From the NCBI GenBank assembly GCA_018401965.1, contig JAGYJU010000009.1, positions 1 through 64,000 on the forward strand: DNA of 64,000 bases. The letters run 5' to 3'. Both the position numbers and the translations under genes were made by a program. Position 1 is the first letter of the stretch, and each line of letters starts with the position of its first letter. Below are positions 60,156-64,000 of the stretch, one piece after another. The notes under the pieces are model-generated. The model made no database searches, had not been told where the DNA came from, and saw only the letters and a program-made list of their open reading frames with translations. The DNA is from Roseicyclus sp. Its GTDB lineage: Bacteria > Pseudomonadota > Alphaproteobacteria > Rhodobacterales > Rhodobacteraceae.

Positions 60156-62162
60156 ATGCGTTGGCTGCTTCGGGCAATGGCGGTGGTGGTCGCGGTGGCC
60201 GTACTCATGGTCGGGGCGCTCTTCGCAGTGCCGGCCGATCGGATCGCCACGGTTGCCGCCGACCGTCTGGGCCAAGTGCTGGGGCGCGAGGTCAGCCTGT
60301 CGGGCGAGGTGCGCCCCACGCTCTGGCCGCATCTGGGCGTCCGGGCCGAAGGGGTGCGGGTCGGCAATCCCGATTGGGTGACGCAAGGCCCGCTGATCGC
60401 CGCCGAGGCGCTGAGCTTGCGTGTGCCATGGTCGTCGATCCTGTCAGGCGAGGTCTTGATCGACGAGATCACGCTGGTCGGCCCCCAGATTACGATGGTG
60501 CTTGGCACCGACGGGCGCATGTGAGTTGGGCGCTGGCCGCCGACGCGTCATCCGACGCCGCTTCGACGGAGACATCCGCCACCGAAACGCGCAACATAGG
60601 CATCACCTCGATCCTGATAAGCGACGGCAGCTTTGCCTATATCGACGCCGCGACGGGCCAGACGCTGCGCATCGCGGATCTCGACGCCCGTCTCGGCCTG
60701 CCCGCCGATGGACCCGCCACGGTGGAGGGCACGGCCGAGGTCAATGGCACCCTTCTGACCCTTGCCGCCACGCTGGCCGCCCCCCGCGCGCTGACGATTG
60801 GCGCGACCAGCCCCCTCGATCTTGCGCTGGACTGGCGCGGCGGTAGCGCCCGGTTCGATGGGCGGGCAGAGCTTACCCCGGCCTTCAGCGGCGATCTGCA
60901 GGTGGATGCCACCGATCTGGGCCCGCTTCTGGCGATCCTTGGCGCGGCGATGCCCGATCTGCCGCAAGGCTATGGCCGCGACCGGCTCGCCTTGGCGGGG
61001 CAGGTGACGCTGACCGAGGCGGGCACGGCCCATCTGCGCGACGCGCGCCTGACGCTGGATGACACGCAGTTGACGCTTGCGCTGGACCTGACACCGGGGG
61101 CTGACCGCCCGATGATCCGCGGCACCGTCACGGGCGCGCGCCTTGTGCTGCCCGCGGACGGACCGGCGGGCGGGCAGGGGTCCGGCACCGCGCCCGCCAC
61201 CCAAACCGGATGGTCCCGCACGCCCATCGACGTCTCGGGCCTGTTTGCTGCCGATGCCGAAATCGCGCTTGTGGTGGAGCGGATCGAGGGGGCGGGCCTG
61301 ACGCTCGGCCCGGTCGGTCTGCGGGCCACGCTCGATCGTGGGCGTCTGGTGCTCGATATCGATAGGGTCGGCACCTATGGCGGCGTCTTGGCGGGGCAAT
61401 TCGTGGTCAACGGGCGCGGCGGCCTGTCGGTGCGAAGCGATGTCATCCTTGCGGGGGTCGATCTGAACCCGCTCTTGACCGATCTGGCCGATTATGACCG
61501 CCTGGAAGGCTCAGGCAGCATCAGCCTGCAGCTTCTGGGTGTGGGCAATGACATGGCCACCCTGATGGCCAGCCTTGAGGGCGAGGGCGATCTTGCGCTG
61601 GGCGCTGGCAGGCGATCCGGGGCCTCGATCTGGCCAGCATGATCCGTAATTTCGACGCTTCTTTCCGGGGCGAGGGCGTGCGGACGGTTTACGACAGCAT
61701 CGAGGCAAATTTCACCGTCGCGGGCGGCATCCTGTCCAACGATGATCTGTTGCTGGATGCGCCTTGGGGCGATGTGACGGGCGAGGGCAATGTGAACATC
61801 GGCGCGCAGACGCTGTCCTACCGCCTGACGCCCGGCGTGCTGCGCGGCGACGGGGGCGCGGCCATCCGGGTGCCGATCCTTGTTTCGGGCACTTGGGCCA
61901 ACCCCAACATCCGCCCCGACCTTGAATTTCTCGCCGAGCAGGAATTGGCCGAACAGGCCGAGCGGCTGGAGGCCGAGGCCCGCGCCCGTCTTGACGCCGA
62001 GGCCGCAAGGCTTGAGGAAGAGGCGCGCCGCCGGATCAACGAGGCGCTGGGCACCCAGTTCGATGCCGAGACCACCGAGGATGCCGCCCGCGACGCGCGC
62101 TGGAACAGCGCCTGCGCGAGGAAGCGGAACAGCAACTTCTGCGTCTTCTGGGGCGCAATTGA
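60156..62162 (+). CDS. AsmA family protein (frameshifted)
   Basis: A large envelope protein of about 668 residues in the AsmA/TamB-like group linked to lipid transport and outer-membrane homeostasis. ATG 60156 gives a single N-terminal membrane anchor (LRAMAVVVAVAVLMVGALFA). The AsmA N-terminal signature is RLGQVLGREVSLSGEVRPTL, then WPHLGVRAEGVRVGNPDW. Later come TDLADYDRLEGSGSISLQLL and GLDLASMIRNFDASFRGEGV. The C-terminus is a charged helix (EQELAEQAERLEAEARARLD) ending RLLGRN. Frame changes occur near 60523, 61608 and 62098. Confidence 0.87.
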
Positions 62163-62175
62163 GCGGGGACATGCG

Positions 62176-62674
62176 ATGAGGCCTATGACGCGTGTGGTGG
62201 CGGTTCTTGCCGTGGTGATGCTGGCGTCTTGTGGCGGCGGCCGCGAGACGGCGTCGACCTCTTCGGTGCTTATACCGATCTTTTATCCCGGCGAGACGCC
62301 GCAGATGCGCGCGCTGGTGCAGCGCTACGCGCAGGTCCACGACATCCCCGAGGCGTTGTTGCACCGGGTCATTCAGCGCGAAAGCGATTACCGCGCCGAT
62401 GCGCGCAACGGGCCCTATTGGGGGCTGATGCAGATCCTGCCGCAGACCGCCCGCACCATGGGTTTCGACGGCCCGCCCGAGCGGTTGCTCGACCCCGATG
62501 TGAACCTGCAATATGCAGGCCGCTACCTGCGCGGCGCGTGGCTGGTCTCGGACGGCAACATCGACGAAGCGGTGGGTTGGTATGCGCGCGGCTATTACTT
62601 CGAGGCGCGCGACCGCCTGCCTGCTGGTGGAAACCGGCCTGAACGAGCGTGAAATCGCGCGGCATTGCGGGTAA
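62176..62674 (+). CDS. Lytic transglycosylase lipoprotein, SLT domain (frameshifted)
   Basis: A small cell-wall-cleaving enzyme of about 165 residues. ATG 62176 (MRPMTRVVAVLAVVMLASCG) has a lipobox LASC. The SLT domain glutamate lies in LLHRVIQRESDYRADARNGP, then YWGLMQILPQTARTMGFDGP, and LQYAGRYLRGAWLVSDGNID. One extra C near 62622 breaks the end; corrected, it reads CLLVETGLNEREIARHCG. It starts 13 bases after asmA and is likely cotranscribed. Confidence 0.88.
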
Positions 62675-62698
62675 GGGCGGCGCACCCGTCAGGGCATG

Positions 62699-63071
62699 CT
62701 ATGTCTGCGGTCCGTCCACGGGCTGACAGATCACCAGCCGATTGCCGAAAGGGTCGGTTAGGCGCAATTCCCGAAAGCCCCACGGCATGTCCTCGATGGC
62801 CGGGCGCAAGCGTGGATGCGGTCCGCGCAGGAGTTCGGCATGAAACGCGTCGATATCCGCAACCTCGATCCGGACTGCGCTTCCGGGCGTTGCATCGCCA
62901 TGATGCTCGGAGACATGCAGCTCGCAGTCTCCACGCCTGAGGGCCATGTAAAGCGGCATTCCAGCGTGGAAGCGGTGTTCGAACAGCATGTCGAACCCCA
63001 GGTAATCGATGTAGAACGCCCGCGGCTTCAAGCTCCGAGAAACTTCGCGGGATCGGGATCGGCGCCCTCAC
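62699..63071 (-). CDS. Glyoxalase/VOC superfamily protein (frameshifted)
   Basis: A vicinal oxygen chelate fold protein of about 123 residues, of the bleomycin-resistance-like type. GTG 63071 overlaps the gcrA stop and reads RAPIPIPRSFSELEAA. After one indel near 63027 it continues FYIDYLGFDMLFEHRFHAGM, PLYMALRRGDCELHVSEHHG, then DIDAFHAELLRGPHPRLRPA, and ends LTDPFGNRLVICQPVDGPQT. Function is unknown; relatives bind small ligands. Coupling to gcrA is notable. Confidence 0.8.
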
Positions 63072-63683
63072 CGCCGCCGGTCGCGGCGCGAGGACATCGG
63101 CTGGAAGGCCACACCCACATGCGCCTCGCAATAGGGTTTGCCCTGTTGCACCGGCAGGCCGCAGAAATAGAAATCCTCGGTCGCGGGGTCGCCGATGGGC
63201 CATTTGCAGGTCCGCTCGGTCAGTTCCATCAGGCTGATGCGCTTGGCGGTCTTTTCGACCTCCTGCACCTTTGCCAGCGCCTCGGGGCTGATTTCATTGG
63301 CCGAGGGTTGAGGCGGCAGGGGCTGGCCTGCGGGCACGATGGCCTTGCGCAGCGGCGTCACGTTCGACGGGCGCGGCGGATCGGGCTCCGACATCGCCTC
63401 GGGCAGCTCCGGCTCGGCGGGCGCCTGCCGCGCTTCGGGCTTGCGCGGGCGCAGGGCTGAGCGGCTCCTCCGTCTCGGGCGCAGCCTCGGGGCCGGGCTT
63501 GGACGCAGGTGTGGTCGCCGCAACCGGGGCGCCGGTGGTACGGTTCGACAGGCCAAGGCGATGGACCTTGCCGATCACCGCATTGCGGGTCACGCCGCCC
63601 AGTTCCTTGGCGATCTGGCTGGCCGATTGGCCCTCGCCCCACATCTTCTTTAGCAGCTCGACCCGTTCGTCGGTCCAGGACAT
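63068..63683 (-). CDS. gcrA: GcrA cell cycle regulator (frameshifted)
   Basis: A sigma-70-associated transcription regulator that reads GANTC adenine methylation in alphaproteobacteria. ATG 63683 lies behind AGGAG: MSWTDERVELLKKMWGEGQS, then ASQIAKELGGVTRNAVIGKV, an N-terminal helix-turn-helix. The middle is Pro/Ala-rich and contains one extra base near 63458. The C-terminal sigma-interacting domain is ISLMELTERTCKWPIGDPAT and FYFCGLPVQQGKPYCEAHVG with zinc-type cysteines. Corrected length is 204 residues. Confidence 0.92.
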
Positions 63684-63808
63684 GCCTGTCTCCTGATTGC
63701 TGGGCCGCACGGCCCGTCCCAAGACACCGCCCTATGACGGGTCTGGCGCGAAATTTGAACCCCTATTCTATCCTTGCGGCCTTGGGCGGCGCAAGGGCAG
63801 GACCGCGA

Positions 63809-64000
63809 TCAACTGTTGCGACGGTTGACCGCCTCGCGCCAGGCCAGCAGGGCCGCGCCCGCGATGATGGTCAGCGCGCCGGTCAGGCTGACCGCAGTCG
63901 GGATCACGCCGAACAGCAGCGCATCATAGCCCGCTGCAAAGACCAGTGTCAGATAGGAGAAGGGCGTGATGAAACTGGTGTCGGCGCGCGCCAGCGCATT
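63809..64000 (-). CDS. DMT/EamA family permease, C-terminus only
   Basis: The visible 63 residues end a drug/metabolite transporter: ARADTSFITPFSYLTLVFAA is followed by GYDALLFGVIPTAVSLTGAL and IIAGAALLAWREAVNRRNS. These are two typical EamA hydrophobic segments with a basic end. The start lies beyond the window. Confidence 0.75.
   Translation of the reverse strand, partial: NALARADTSFITPFSYLTLVFAAGYDALLFGVIPTAVSLTGALTIIAGAALLAWREAVNRRNS

Overview
The window is about 64 kb of high-GC alphaproteobacterial chromosome, most likely from the Rhodobacterales (Roseobacter/Paracoccus relatives). This rests on the gene content: GcrA, a class II B12-dependent ribonucleotide reductase, homospermidine synthase, DUF1489, DUF6455 and DUF1127 proteins, VPLPA-CTERM secretion signals, Flp pilins of the GAVTVDW type, and the order ruvCAB - ybgC - tolQRAB - pal - cpoB - tilS - ftsH. 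No tRNA, rRNA, CRISPR array, transposase or prophage was seen.

Layout. 1-9.5 kb: slyX (edge), hisS-hisZ-hisG, DUF1489, nrdJ, lpxR-like, a Hint-domain protein and rpsD. 9.5-14 kb: homospermidine synthase, an MFS transporter, prmA and small proteins. 14.3-27 kb: ruvCAB, a MazG-like gene, the Tol-Pal envelope operon (with an extra stand-alone TolA C-terminal domain), tilS and ftsH. 27-31.4 kb: two small coiled-coil paralogues, a MOSC protein and the folate one-carbon pair fhs and folD. 31.4-36 kb: a thioesterase, a membrane LytTR regulator, and the ligase-associated repair pair pdeM and lhr. 36-50.5 kb: a complete tight-adherence (Tad/Flp) pilus island, read mostly leftward, with four Flp pilin genes in a roughly 514-bp tandem arrangement and a divergent lytic transglycosylase. 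50.5-56 kb: a leftward operon in which GSCFA and SGNH-like genes sit between the two subunits of a 3-oxoacid CoA-transferase, plus a class II deacetylase. 56-64 kb: M48 protease, two DUF6455 genes, rimO, a VPLPA-CTERM protein, AsmA, a second transglycosylase, a VOC protein, gcrA and the end of a DMT permease.

The main caveat is sequence quality. Around 40 genes, including universally essential ones (rpsD, ftsH, tilS, prmA, tolB), carry single-base frame changes. In nearly every case, restoring one base gives the usual family length. I read these as sequencing or assembly errors, not pseudogenes. They create two apparent gene fusions (MFS-PrmA and hypothetical-YbgC) and several hidden compensated frameshifts inside genes that look intact (ftsH, tadA, tadC, ompA). 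Coordinates for broken genes therefore span from the inferred start to the inferred stop across frames.

The most interesting biology is the duplicated, secreted TolA domain III inside the tol operon; the split CoA-transferase operon carrying two esterase-fold genes; the tandem Flp pilin array with a terminator after each pilin; an intergenic array of tiny perfect hairpins whose tail recurs upstream of folD; and two equal-length coiled-coil paralogues downstream of ftsH.
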